A DNA stretch of 64,000 nucleotides, taken from assembly GCF_025742995.1 (NCBI RefSeq), contig NZ_JAOVQM010000001.1, positions 397,963 to 461,962 of the forward strand, given 5' to 3'. The position numbers were made by a program, and so were the translations under genes. Below are positions 7,258-15,136 of this stretch, one piece after another; positions within the stretch are counted from its first letter, which is position 1, and the number at the start of each line of letters is the position of its first letter. The stretch is from Paracholeplasma manati (GTDB taxonomy: Bacteria > Bacillota_I > Bacilli_A > Acholeplasmatales > UBA5453). The notes under the pieces are model-generated. The model was given only the letters and a program-made list of their open reading frames with translations, ran no database searches and had not been told where the DNA came from.

Positions 7258-8028
7258 ATGAAATATATAAAAGAATTAAACCTATTAAAAACACATGTGC
7301 CAAGAATATATAAAGAGATTGATAGTAACCTAAAAGAGGTATCCTTCAAATCAGGGGATGAGATTGTTACAACCACCGATCTATATATAGAATCAGAACT
7401 CATTAAAGTCATTAAACAAGATTTTCCAAACGATAACTTCTTGAGTGAAGAATTTCATAAAGATGGTCAATTGGTCAATCGTGCTTGGCTTATTGACCCG
7501 ATTGACGGGACTTCGAACTACGCTGTGAACTTTGATGCTTATGTGGTTCAAATCGCTTTATATGACGAAGATGATTTGGCTTTATCCTTTATTTATGTCC
7601 CAAGCAATGAGAAAGTCTATTACGCGATTAAAGGTGAAGGTGCTTATTTGAACGATAGACGTATCCATGTATTAGACAATAAAAAACCATCGAATAAGAT
7701 GATGTCGATGGTGGGGTATACCAATAAAAACAGTGATAAAACCTATTATGAAAAACTATTGAAGTTCGCTTTAAAGAATCAAGTTAAATTGCGTATGCTT
7801 GGCAGTATTGGATTAGAATTATCCATTACTGCAGAAGGCATCTTCACCATGTTCTATACCTCGGTTAAGAACTTGTGGGATTTAGGTCCTGGGGTCTTAT
7901 TATGTCAAGAAGCAGGTGCCCTATTATTCAATGAAACAGGGAACCCTTATCAATTGGGTGATACCCATTTGTTTGTTGTAAGGTCTCCTGAACACAAACA
8001 AAATCTATTACAAGCAATCCAACACTAA
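7258..8028 (+). CDS. Inositol monophosphatase family phosphatase
   Basis: 256-residue Mg-dependent sugar-phosphate phosphatase of the SuhB/IMPase superfamily. Metal-site motifs are in order: the SEE segment (FLSEEF), WLIDPIDGTSNY (WxxDPxDGT motif), and NLWDLGPGVLLCQEAGA near the C-terminus (WDxxxG motif). The true substrate could be inositol phosphate, 3'-phosphoadenosine phosphate or fructose bisphosphate; the sequence does not decide. The ATG at 7258 lies eight bases after GGGGAGG, while the ATG at 7252 would be too close. TATAAT at 7234-7239 is its likely -10. Confidence 0.88.
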   Translation: MKYIKELNLLKTHVPRIYKEIDSNLKEVSFKSGDEIVTTTDLYIESELIKVIKQDFPNDNFLSEEFHKDGQLVNRAWLIDPIDGTSNYAVNFDAYVVQIALYDEDDLALSFIYVPSNEKVYYAIKGEGAYLNDRRIHVLDNKKPSNKMMSMVGYTNKNSDKTYYEKLLKFALKNQVKLRMLGSIGLELSITAEGIFTMFYTSVKNLWDLGPGVLLCQEAGALLFNETGNPYQLGDTHLFVVRSPEHKQNLLQAIQH

Positions 8029-8052
8029 CACGCCAATCTCGGCGTGTTTTTA
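8027..8052 (+). terminator. Intrinsic terminator
   Basis: AACACGCC / GGCGTGTT, 8-bp stem with a 6-base loop and a T-run. Confidence 0.88.
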
Positions 8053-8070
8053 TTTTAAACTAACGGTTTA

Positions 8071-8099
8071 TTGTTTCGGTAAAAACAACCATCTATAAT
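8071..8099 (+). promoter_or_regulatory. Predicted promoter of the DUF2828 gene
   Basis: TTGTTT, 17-base spacer, TATAAT. The predicted start near 8106 gives an unusually long leader of about 130 nt. Confidence 0.65.
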
Positions 8100-8105
8100 G
8101 AAAGT

Positions 8106-8211
8106 GTAAAGACACTTGCAGCCAACATTACTATTAAAATTATAGAGATCAAGGTTCAACCAAAAACAACGTGTCTTGTCGTTTGAGGATATCTATTAGG
8201 TATCCTCAAAC
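8106..8211 (+). promoter_or_regulatory. Folded leader RNA upstream of the DUF2828 gene
   Basis: Two helices can be seen. AAGACAC (8109-8115) pairs perfectly with GTGTCTT (8171-8177), closing a 55-nt loop that contains a CTAT/ATAG mini-stem and GGTTCAACC. Immediately after it, GTTTGAGGATA (8181-8191) pairs perfectly with TATCCTCAAAC (8201-8211). The ribosome site follows 12 bases later. The shape, a closed end-stem plus a large loop, recalls Y RNAs encoded beside Ro60 homologues, but no known family is recognised. Confidence 0.5.
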
Positions 8212-8233
8212 ACCCCCATATACGGAGGTCTTT

Positions 8234-9667
8234 ATGGATGCTTTAACGTATTTCACCAATCAATTGAATATCACAGAAACCATGAATGGAGACAAAGCTT
8301 TCTATAGCTCAGGCTCACATTGTTTGGACTTGTTTGCTTTGATTGGTGGCATGAGATACCATGTAGACCAACTATATGCTACGTTCTTGAAAGCCTACTA
8401 CGAAGACCGTCATATCGCATTAAGGGTTTTATTTTATGCGAGAGACGTTAAAAGTGGTTTGGGTGAGAGAAGGATTTTCCGTATTCTTCTCAATGGATTG
8501 GGTAATTTCTACCCCGAAGTGGCTAGAAAACTACTACCAATCATTGAGACATACGGTCGATATGATGATTACTTCGCATTCATTGGAACCCCGGTTGAAT
8601 CCGACGTTATGACCCTTATCGAACAACAATTAAAGGCAGATTTAGCCAATAAAGAAGCTGGTCAACCAGTCTCATTATTGGCTAAATGGATGCCCTCTAT
8701 TAACACAAGTAATTCAGAGACAAGAAGGCTTGCGAATGTAATCTGTGAAGCTTTAAAATTATCAAAAGCAGATTACAGAAAACAATTAACTTATTTAAGA
8801 GATGGGTTAATTGTGGAAAACAACTTGAGAACCAAAACCCCAGTTGAAGACTATCAATCTGTCCCAACCAAAGCCTTATTTAAGTATAAAAAAGCATTCA
8901 TTCGAAACGATGCCGATCGATTCAATGCGTTTATTCAAAATAAAGCACCTAAAAATATGAGCACACTGTATCCTTATGAAATTGTAAGAGATGCGATTGA
9001 ACAAGATGAAGTCGATGAAACCACCAAAGCCCTCTATCAAAAACTATGGGACAACTACCCTAGAGTCGATTTGGATGCTCAAACCATTGTGGTACGAGAT
9101 GGGTCTGTTTCGATGTATGATGGAGGTGCGATTTATGTCGCCACATCTCTCGCAATCCTCGCCTCTGAGATGCTTACCGGACCATTTAAAAATAAATTTA
9201 TTACTTTTAGTTCTAGACCACAGCTGGTTACACTAGACAAAGGTGATATTTATGATAAAATAATGACAGCTATGCATTACGGAGACTGTTCAAATACCAA
9301 CATTAAGAAGGTATTTCAATTGATTCTGGATATGGCTAAGCAAAAAGATGTGAAAGCTGAGGATATGCCAAAGCGAATCTTAATCATCTCCGACATGGAG
9401 TTTGATGGAGATACACATGGTATGTCATCCTATGAGTATTTCAAAACTGAATATGCTAAAAATGGATACGAATTGCCCGTTGTCGTATTCTGGAATGTTT
9501 GCGCAAGACGCGTTCAACTACCTGCCTTAGAACAAGACCACGTAATTTTAGTGAGTGGTGCATCACCGCATGTATTTGATAGTATTGCAAAAAATCAATC
9601 GATTGACCCTTATGCGTTTATGTTAGAAACCCTTAAGAAGTATGAGGTGATTGATCAGTTATATTAA
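8234..9667 (+). CDS. DUF2828 / vWA-domain protein
   Basis: 477-residue cytosolic protein. The N-terminal half has the DUF2828 landmarks DLFALIGGMRYHVDQL, ALRVLFYARDVKSGLGERR and YGRYDDYFAF. The C-terminal third is a von Willebrand A fold with an intact MIDAS start (DGSVSMYDG, DxSxS) and a later ILIISDMEFD strand. Helical repeats plus a metal-site vWA domain resemble in outline the RNA-binding Ro60/TROVE proteins, but a direct relationship is not shown. The start at 8234 follows GGAGG at 8224-8228. The long folded leader is the most interesting context. Confidence 0.8.
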   Translation: MDALTYFTNQLNITETMNGDKAFYSSGSHCLDLFALIGGMRYHVDQLYATFLKAYYEDRHIALRVLFYARDVKSGLGERRIFRILLNGLGNFYPEVARKLLPIIETYGRYDDYFAFIGTPVESDVMTLIEQQLKADLANKEAGQPVSLLAKWMPSINTSNSETRRLANVICEALKLSKADYRKQLTYLRDGLIVENNLRTKTPVEDYQSVPTKALFKYKKAFIRNDADRFNAFIQNKAPKNMSTLYPYEIVRDAIEQDEVDETTKALYQKLWDNYPRVDLDAQTIVVRDGSVSMYDGGAIYVATSLAILASEMLTGPFKNKFITFSSRPQLVTLDKGDIYDKIMTAMHYGDCSNTNIKKVFQLILDMAKQKDVKAEDMPKRILIISDMEFDGDTHGMSSYEYFKTEYAKNGYELPVVVFWNVCARRVQLPALEQDHVILVSGASPHVFDSIAKNQSIDPYAFMLETLKKYEVIDQLY

Positions 9668-9685
9668 AAGGAAAGGTGAACAGAA

Positions 9686-9916
9686 TTGTCAAAAACATTC
9701 CCCAGAATCAACATGAAAGCAACCGGCAAAAACATTGAATCACTACGCAAACAAAAGAATCTATCGGTGAAGGAAATTCAAGAAGTCTTTGGATTCGAAT
9801 CGCCACAAGCCATTTATAAATGGCAATAGGGAGATTCTCTGCCTTCAATAGATAACTTAGTTGTCTTAGCGACCGTCTTTGAAGTATCCATTGTGAACAT
9901 CCTAGTCATCGATTAG
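9686..9916 (+). pseudogene. XRE-family HTH regulator interrupted by an in-frame TAG
   Basis: Reading from TTG at 9686 (AGGAAAGG about 10 bases upstream), 76 residues of a typical small XRE repressor can be read: IESLRKQKNLSVKEIQEVFG, then AIYKWQ, a stop (TAG 9827-9829), then GDSLPSIDNLVVLATVF. Relatives read KWQ-x-G at this point, so a single base change would explain the stop. The frame is otherwise intact to the natural TAG at 9914. It is a recent pseudogene, a read-through case, or a sequencing error. Confidence 0.8.
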
Positions 9917-9930
9917 GATGTTTTATTTTT
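9896..9930 (+). terminator. Intrinsic terminator
   Basis: AACATCCTA / TAGGATGTT stem followed by TTATTTTT. The stem overlaps the 3' end of the HTH pseudogene. Confidence 0.75.
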
Positions 9931-9999
9931 CTCAACAAAACCAACATAAAAAGGATTACAATATAAATAGATAATCAATTCAATTGGGAGGTTTTTAAC

Positions 10000-11109
10000 A
10001 TGGAAAGACCATACATGCATTGGGAAGAAGCCAAGTCTTTTATGATGGCCGCATTTATGAAAGTCGGTGTCCCTCAAAAAGACGCCGAGGTTTGTGTAGA
10101 TGTTTTATTGGAAAGCGATCGAAGAGGGATTGAATCGCATGGGATCAACCGCTTTAAACCGTTTTATATTGACCGTATTATGAAAAAGATACAAGAACCA
10201 GTGACGCATTTAGAAATACTTAAAGACACCCCAACCACCGCTGTCATTGATGGCCACAATGGTATGGGTATGGTGATTGCTCATAAAGCGATGTGTATGG
10301 CCATCACGAAAGCCAAACAATTGGGCTTAGGCATGGTGGTCGTTAGGAACAGTACGCACTTTGGAATAGCTGGATATTACGCAACGATGGCGACGGAGCA
10401 TGGTTTGATTGGCATGACTGGGACCAATGCCAGACCATCCATCGCACCGACCTTTGGTGTTGAAAATATGTTGGGCACCAACCCACTCACCTTCGCTGTC
10501 CCAACCGACGAAGCATTTCCATTCGTATTAGATGCAGCAACCTCGATTACCCAACGTGGTCGAATTGAATATTATGCCAGAAATCAACAACCAACCCCAG
10601 CCGGATTGGTCATTGGTAGAGATGGCACAGCTCAAACCAATAGTAAACAAATATTATCCGACTTAGTCAGTGGAAAAGCAGCCCTATCACCCCTAGGGGG
10701 CATCGGTGAAGAACTCGCCGGGTATAAAGGCTATGGTTACGCTACTTTGGTAGAGATTTTTTCGAGTGCTTTACAAGCAGGCTCCTTCCTTCATCAACTC
10801 AGTGGGGTTGCTGAAGATGGCACAGCAAGGCCAATTCCAGTCGGACACTTCTTTCTCGCTATCAACCCAGAATTCTTCATGGGTTTGGAAAATTTGAAAC
10901 ACACCACGGGTGAAATTTTAAGACAACTCAGAGCCTCCGAAAAGGCCCCGAACCATGATCGAATATACACGGCAGGCGAAAAAGAGTACCTTACTTGGTT
11001 AGAGCGTAAAGATAAAGGTGTTCCGATTGGTGAAGAGCTTCAAAATGAGTTCAAACAAGTCAGAGATCTATTAAAGTTAGATATCCGATTCTCTTTTGAA
11101 AAGCCTTAG
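10000..11109 (+). CDS. Ldh2-family NAD(P)-dependent malate/lactate dehydrogenase-like oxidoreductase
   Basis: 369 residues, matching the malate/L-lactate dehydrogenase family 2 (COG2055), which is unrelated in fold to the classical LDH/MDH. Visible landmarks are the SDRRGIESHGINR substrate and dimer segment near residue 45, and NSTHFGIAGYY with the catalytic His near residue 120. Family members reduce malate, lactate, ureidoglycolate or sulfolactate, so the exact substrate stays open. GGGAGG precedes the ATG. It stands alone between a terminator and the galE promoter. Confidence 0.82.
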   Translation: MERPYMHWEEAKSFMMAAFMKVGVPQKDAEVCVDVLLESDRRGIESHGINRFKPFYIDRIMKKIQEPVTHLEILKDTPTTAVIDGHNGMGMVIAHKAMCMAITKAKQLGLGMVVVRNSTHFGIAGYYATMATEHGLIGMTGTNARPSIAPTFGVENMLGTNPLTFAVPTDEAFPFVLDAATSITQRGRIEYYARNQQPTPAGLVIGRDGTAQTNSKQILSDLVSGKAALSPLGGIGEELAGYKGYGYATLVEIFSSALQAGSFLHQLSGVAEDGTARPIPVGHFFLAINPEFFMGLENLKHTTGEILRQLRASEKAPNHDRIYTAGEKEYLTWLERKDKGVPIGEELQNEFKQVRDLLKLDIRFSFEKP

Positions 11110-11112
11110 TTT

Positions 11113-11147
11113 TTGACATAGTTTCGAAGGCCATATTATGGTATGAT
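11113..11147 (+). promoter_or_regulatory. Predicted promoter of galE
   Basis: TTGACA at 11113 with TATTAT at 11134 (15-base spacer), and a second candidate, an extended TGGTATGAT ending at 11147. Either could start the galE transcript. Confidence 0.5.
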
Positions 11148-11172
11148 ATTCATACAAGTGAGGTAACCAATT

Positions 11173-12165
11173 ATGCGCATTTTAGTTTCAGGTGGTTTAG
11201 GATTTATTGGATCACATACCGTTGTTGAATTGTTAAACCACAAACACGAAGTCGTGATTATCGATAACTTATATAATAGCCAAATCAGTACGCTACACAA
11301 AATCGAACGCATTTCTGGGAAAAAACCAGCCTTCTATGAACTAGACGCGACGGATTATGAAGCACTAGAAAATGTATTTCAAAGCTATGATTTTGATGGC
11401 ATCATCCATTTCGCTGGGTATAAAGCTGTCGGTGAATCGGTGAGAAAACCGCTTGAATATTATTACAATAATTTAGTGTCCACCATTAATCTTGCAAAAC
11501 TAGCGGTGATCAATCAAGTACCTAAATTCATCTTTAGTTCATCAGCAACCGTCTACGGTGATGGCACATCCCCATTCAATGAAAGCATGCCATTACTAGA
11601 AAGAACCAATCCGTATGGTGAAACCAAAGCGATGAGTGAACGCATCTTAACCGACGCTACTAAAGCCAATCCAGGTTTAAACGTGGTTTTACTAAGATAC
11701 TTTAACCCAATTGGTGCTCACCCATCTGGATTGATTGGTGAAGTACCGAATGGTATTCCAAACAACTTAATGCCTTATGTCACCCAGGTTGCGAAAGGCT
11801 TAAGAGAAAAACTCAATGTCTTTGGTAATGACTACGATACTATTGATGGTACAGGCGTTAGAGATTACATCCATGTCGTGGATTTAGCTCAAGGCCATGT
11901 TGCAGCATTAGAAGCGAACATCAGTGGCGTTGAAGCCGTTAATTTAGGTACGGGTAAAGGTACTTCCGTATTAGAAATTATCCAAGCATTTGAACAAGAG
12001 AATAACATTAAAATTCCTTATGAAATAGTCTCAAGAAGACCTGGTGATATCGCTGTATCTTACGCCGATACAACCAAAGCTAAAAACCTCTTACAATGGG
12101 AAGCGAAACTCAACATTAAAGATATGGTCAGAGACGCCTGGCATTTCGAGAGTAACTTAAAATAG
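11173..12165 (+). CDS. galE: UDP-glucose 4-epimerase
   Basis: 330-residue cytosolic short-chain dehydrogenase-type enzyme that interconverts UDP-glucose and UDP-galactose. It supplies galactose for glycolipids, which are major membrane lipids in acholeplasmas. The NAD-binding GGLGFIGSHT motif opens the protein, FSSSATVYGD carries the catalytic Ser/Thr, and NPYGETK supplies the Tyr-x3-Lys pair near residue 150. Length is normal for the family. The ribosome site is GTGAGGT. A terminator follows directly, so it is probably monocistronic. Confidence 0.95.
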   Translation: MRILVSGGLGFIGSHTVVELLNHKHEVVIIDNLYNSQISTLHKIERISGKKPAFYELDATDYEALENVFQSYDFDGIIHFAGYKAVGESVRKPLEYYYNNLVSTINLAKLAVINQVPKFIFSSSATVYGDGTSPFNESMPLLERTNPYGETKAMSERILTDATKANPGLNVVLLRYFNPIGAHPSGLIGEVPNGIPNNLMPYVTQVAKGLREKLNVFGNDYDTIDGTGVRDYIHVVDLAQGHVAALEANISGVEAVNLGTGKGTSVLEIIQAFEQENNIKIPYEIVSRRPGDIAVSYADTTKAKNLLQWEAKLNIKDMVRDAWHFESNLK

Positions 12166-12170
12166 GTTGA

Positions 12171-12198
12171 AAGGCACGCAAACTTGTGTGCCTTTTGT
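12171..12198 (+). terminator. Intrinsic terminator of galE
   Basis: AAGGCACGCA / TGTGTGCCTT stem (one G-U) with a 4-base loop and TTTTG. Confidence 0.85.
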
Positions 12199-12224
12199 TC
12201 AATTTGAGATTGAGGGTGTAAAAA

Positions 12225-12671
12225 ATGAAAAAGAAGCATATTCTAATAACCATCACAATTTTATGGACACTATTCATTTTTACACAATCCCTATTACCTG
12301 GGGATATTTCATCCGATCAAAGCGGCTTTATTGTCGATGTTCTATATCCTTTGGTCAATAAAATGGGTTTAATGATTCAAGTGAATGATTTTAGTTTCCT
12401 TATTCGTAAGCTAGCCCATTTTACAGAGTACTTCATACTAGGTCTACTGTTATGCATTCTATATATAGAAACCATAAAACCCAATAAACTATGGTTAATC
12501 GTCATCATTCATGGTGCAATCACAGCCTCAATCGATGAAACCATCCAATTATTTACACCCAATCGAAGTGGTGAAGTCAGAGATGTACTCATTGATATAT
12601 CGGGTGTCATTATCGGGATGATTCTCACACAACTATGGATCAAACGTATTCGAAATCATAGATCAAAATAA
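12225..12671 (+). CDS. VanZ-like membrane protein
   Basis: 148 residues, about four membrane helices. VanZ family marks are FTQSLLPGD after the first helix, RKLAHFTEYFILG, and ETIQLFTPNRSGEVRDVLID before the last helix. VanZ itself confers low teicoplanin resistance, but the role of the broad family is unknown and a cell-wall role would be unexpected in a Mollicute. GAGGGTG precedes the ATG. It is convergent with the next gene across a shared terminator. Confidence 0.82.
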   Translation: MKKKHILITITILWTLFIFTQSLLPGDISSDQSGFIVDVLYPLVNKMGLMIQVNDFSFLIRKLAHFTEYFILGLLLCILYIETIKPNKLWLIVIIHGAITASIDETIQLFTPNRSGEVRDVLIDISGVIIGMILTQLWIKRIRNHRSK

Positions 12672-12699
12672 AAAACCAAAATCGGCTGATTTTGGTTTT
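12672..12699. terminator. Bidirectional terminator
   Basis: Perfect 12-bp stem, AAAACCAAAATC / GATTTTGGTTTT, with a GGCT loop and A/T tails on both sides. It lies between convergent genes. Confidence 0.85.
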
Positions 12700-13192
12700 A
12701 AACGCTTTTTAGTTTGATGGTTGGATACTGTTTGAATAACGTTATTATGTCTTCAAACGTGCCTTCACTAAATTTCCCTGCGTGAACAAAGTAGGTAGAC
12801 GTTCCCGTAGATATTAGAAGACCTTCATTAGAATAGATTACCCAAGCAATGGCGTATAAAGACTTATTATGAATACTTTGACCATCACTAAATCTATATG
12901 TAATCACAAAATCATGTTCGTTTAGGATGAATTCGAGCTCATTTAAATGATGAAAGAACCTTTTGGGGGCTCGAACATAATATTTGATGATATCATAGAG
13001 TCTAAATGTGTAATAAAAGACACCAGTCAATACAATGGCTAGGTTGATAGCATCATTCACATCGAACAAAAACCATCCGAAAATAACCATTACGAGTAAA
13101 TAGATTGTTTGTATCAAAATATCTTTTACCCACAAAGGCTTTAACAATTTCTTCAACACATCGTCATTGGGTAAGTAGTTTACTTTGACCAT
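12698..13192 (-). CDS. Two-helix membrane protein, possibly YcxB-like
   Basis: 164 residues. A short cytosolic N-terminus is followed by two membrane helices (ILIQTIYLLVMVIFGWFLF and INLAIVLTGVFYYTF, residues about 25-63) and a soluble C-terminal domain of alternating strands (FVITYRFSDGQSIHNKSLYAIAW, LLISTGTSTYFVHAGKF). The pattern of two helices plus a PH-like C-terminal domain resembles YcxB-type proteins, but the match is weak. It is convergent with the VanZ-like gene. No function can be assigned. Confidence 0.6.
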   Translation of the reverse strand: MVKVNYLPNDDVLKKLLKPLWVKDILIQTIYLLVMVIFGWFLFDVNDAINLAIVLTGVFYYTFRLYDIIKYYVRAPKRFFHHLNELEFILNEHDFVITYRFSDGQSIHNKSLYAIAWVIYSNEGLLISTGTSTYFVHAGKFSEGTFEDIITLFKQYPTIKLKSV

Positions 13193-13248
13193 TTATATCA
13201 CCATCCAACCTAAGTATATAACAATTTGATGGGGAATTTACGATAATT

Positions 13249-13276
13249 TTGAAAGTTATGAAATATTTAGTATAAT
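13249..13276 (+). promoter_or_regulatory. Predicted promoter of the PrsW-like gene
   Basis: TTGAAA, 16-base spacer, TATAAT, 25 bases before the ATG at 13302. Confidence 0.6.
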
Positions 13277-13301
13277 TGATTTAAGTCGGTAGGTGATTTT
13301 A

Positions 13302-14480
13302 ATGTTAGTTAAACAACGTAAAGAGATAATCAAACAGTATTTACTCAGATTAACCATCACACCACAGGAATTGATGGGCTTTTTGGTGTTATCCGAACAA
13401 CAACTCAGAGAGTACGCTTCCGGTAAACCGTTCTTTGAAGATGAACGATACATCGATTTTATCGAGTTCATTGGTATTGATAAATACTACATTGGCTATA
13501 CTGAACCGAAAACTGAAACAGCGATTGGTTCACCGCTTTCCTTATTTTTTCCGAATAGAGGCGTACCTAATCAACCCATGAGGGCTTTACGTCATTTATT
13601 ATCCAATCTTTTTACAAGAACGAGTAAAGAATATCGACGTGAGTTTGCTCCTAAACATTTGTTTGAGAAGAACTTTGGCTATACCGAGCCTTTTATCTAT
13701 AAACAAGTATTGATCAGTTTGTTATTGGTTTTCGGATTGAGTTATCTGATGGCAGACCTAACCGTTGTACAAAATGTTGCGTTAGGGTTATCTATACCGT
13801 TGACATTACTTATATTGGTCTATGAATTTGATAAACACGATCAATTGAATTTAAGGGACGTATTGGTTTTATTTGTGGTAGGTGGGATTGTATCAATGGG
13901 TATTACCTATTGGATTAGAATGTTCACTGGTTATCCAGATGGGTTAGTAGGCGATTTAATGACGGGATTTGTAGAAGAAACCGCTAAACTCATCACTGCC
14001 ATTGTCTTCATCCGAAAAATCAAGTTTAGAAATGTTTACACAGCCTTTGTTTTAGCTTTCGCCATCGGCGCTGGGTTTGACGCATTCGAAACCATGGAGT
14101 ATGGCATCAACGCCATTTTCTCTACGGGGGACTACTTCCAAGGGACCATTACACTCGCCTTTAGAAGTGTATTATCCTTTGGGATTGGACACCATTACTG
14201 GACTGCCATTATTTTCGCGACCCTCGCAGGGTTATCTAAGTCATACAAAGTCGACTTTCACAAACTATACCATCCGACCTTCGTCTTGGTTTATATATTC
14301 ATCATTTTATTTCACGCGATGTTCAACCATATGCCTTTATGGATTGAAATATTGATGGCTATATTTGGATTGATTGTATTCCCATATATGGGGTATCAAT
14401 TCTATCTAAAACGATACACGGAACTGCCAATTGAGACGGTTCAAACCGAACCAGACGTTCCAACCTATCTTCCGAATTAA
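13302..14480 (+). CDS. PrsW-family intramembrane protease
   Basis: 392 residues. The first 130 are soluble, with a helical segment that looks like a degenerate HTH (RLTITPQELMGFLVLSEQQLREYASG). The rest has about eight membrane helices. The conserved PrsW motifs are visible: FVEETAKL (EExxK), FDAFETMEYG (second Glu), IGHHYWTAI (His) and ILFHAMFNH. PrsW-type proteases cleave membrane anti-sigma factors, but no sigma/anti-sigma pair is seen here, so the substrate is unknown. I chose ATG 13302 after AGGTGA. The N-terminal domain is longer than in typical PrsW. Confidence 0.75.
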   Translation: MLVKQRKEIIKQYLLRLTITPQELMGFLVLSEQQLREYASGKPFFEDERYIDFIEFIGIDKYYIGYTEPKTETAIGSPLSLFFPNRGVPNQPMRALRHLLSNLFTRTSKEYRREFAPKHLFEKNFGYTEPFIYKQVLISLLLVFGLSYLMADLTVVQNVALGLSIPLTLLILVYEFDKHDQLNLRDVLVLFVVGGIVSMGITYWIRMFTGYPDGLVGDLMTGFVEETAKLITAIVFIRKIKFRNVYTAFVLAFAIGAGFDAFETMEYGINAIFSTGDYFQGTITLAFRSVLSFGIGHHYWTAIIFATLAGLSKSYKVDFHKLYHPTFVLVYIFIILFHAMFNHMPLWIEILMAIFGLIVFPYMGYQFYLKRYTELPIETVQTEPDVPTYLPN

Positions 14481-14691
14481 CCATAAATACCGACATATCG
14501 ATTCTATGTCGTCAAAATATTACCAATAATTACAGGAGGCAATACGTATATTAATGGTAATCAATTTGAAATAAAACGCTTGAATGAATCTTAGTGTTCA
14601 TCATGTATAAAGTACGATTGGTACGTGTGACGTTCGAAAAATAAAGCACTGAAATACATTATCAAAATATTAACACATTTATTATTTAATA

Positions 14692-14719
14692 TTGTGAAAT
14701 CAATTTTTCATGTTATAAT
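14692..14719 (+). promoter_or_regulatory. Predicted promoter
   Basis: TTGTGA, 16-base spacer, TATAAT upstream of the zinc-ribbon membrane protein gene. The 282-bp gap before that gene otherwise shows only a 7-bp hairpin (CGACATA / TATGTCG, 14492-14512) and an imperfect 12-bp inverted repeat around 14521-14563. Confidence 0.6.
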
Positions 14720-14762
14720 TTACGAGGTTATAATTAATGATAAACGTTGAAAGGATTCAAAT

Positions 14763-15107
14763 ATGAGTTTAAATAAAAAAGCTACCACTACACTTATATA
14801 CACCATAATAATCATGTTAGGATTTGTCGTCTTTAGAGTATTTTACGACGTATCTTATTATATTTACACACCTCTGTTTTTCATCTCATTAGCAGTGGGG
14901 ACATTCATGATTGTGTATTACCAAAAAACAGGTAAACCCGTCTGTAAGTCGTGTCGTAAGAACATGAAATTGGTTGACAAAAAACTCATCAATCAAGATG
15001 AAGAAATTCGTTATGGTCAATTTGTGTTTATCTATAAATATGAATACGAGTATCAGTGTCCACATTGTAAAGAAGTTGCACACGTCAATAAAACCATTAA
15101 AAAATAA
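14763..15107 (+). CDS. Membrane protein with C-terminal zinc ribbon
   Basis: 114 residues: two membrane helices (residues about 10-28 and 33-52), then a cytosolic zinc-ribbon-like domain with paired CKSCR and CPHCK motifs about 37 residues apart. The tail is basic (VNKTIKK). No catalytic motif is seen and the family is not recognised. The ATG follows GAAAGGA. The gene is flanked by its own promoter and terminator, so it is probably monocistronic. Confidence 0.7.
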   Translation: MSLNKKATTTLIYTIIIMLGFVVFRVFYDVSYYIYTPLFFISLAVGTFMIVYYQKTGKPVCKSCRKNMKLVDKKLINQDEEIRYGQFVFIYKYEYEYQCPHCKEVAHVNKTIKK

Positions 15108-15136
15108 GCTCAGCGGCAACCCCGCTGAGCTTTTAT
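15106..15136 (+). terminator. Intrinsic terminator
   Basis: AAGCTCAGCGG / CCGCTGAGCTT, 11-bp stem with a 5-base loop and TTATT. It also faces the end of the convergent minus-strand gene. Confidence 0.88.

Noticed and set aside
8109..8177. Possible tRNA-like or tRNA gene in the DUF2828 leader
   Set aside because: A 7-bp end stem, a 7-base loop on a short stem and GGTTCAA are suggestive, but the T stem does not pair and there is no D arm. Kept only as a structured leader.
14521..14584. Mini-ORF after AGGAGG near 14536
   Set aside because: The ATG is 15 bases from the ribosome-like site and the frame closes after six codons. It is more likely part of an imperfect inverted repeat.
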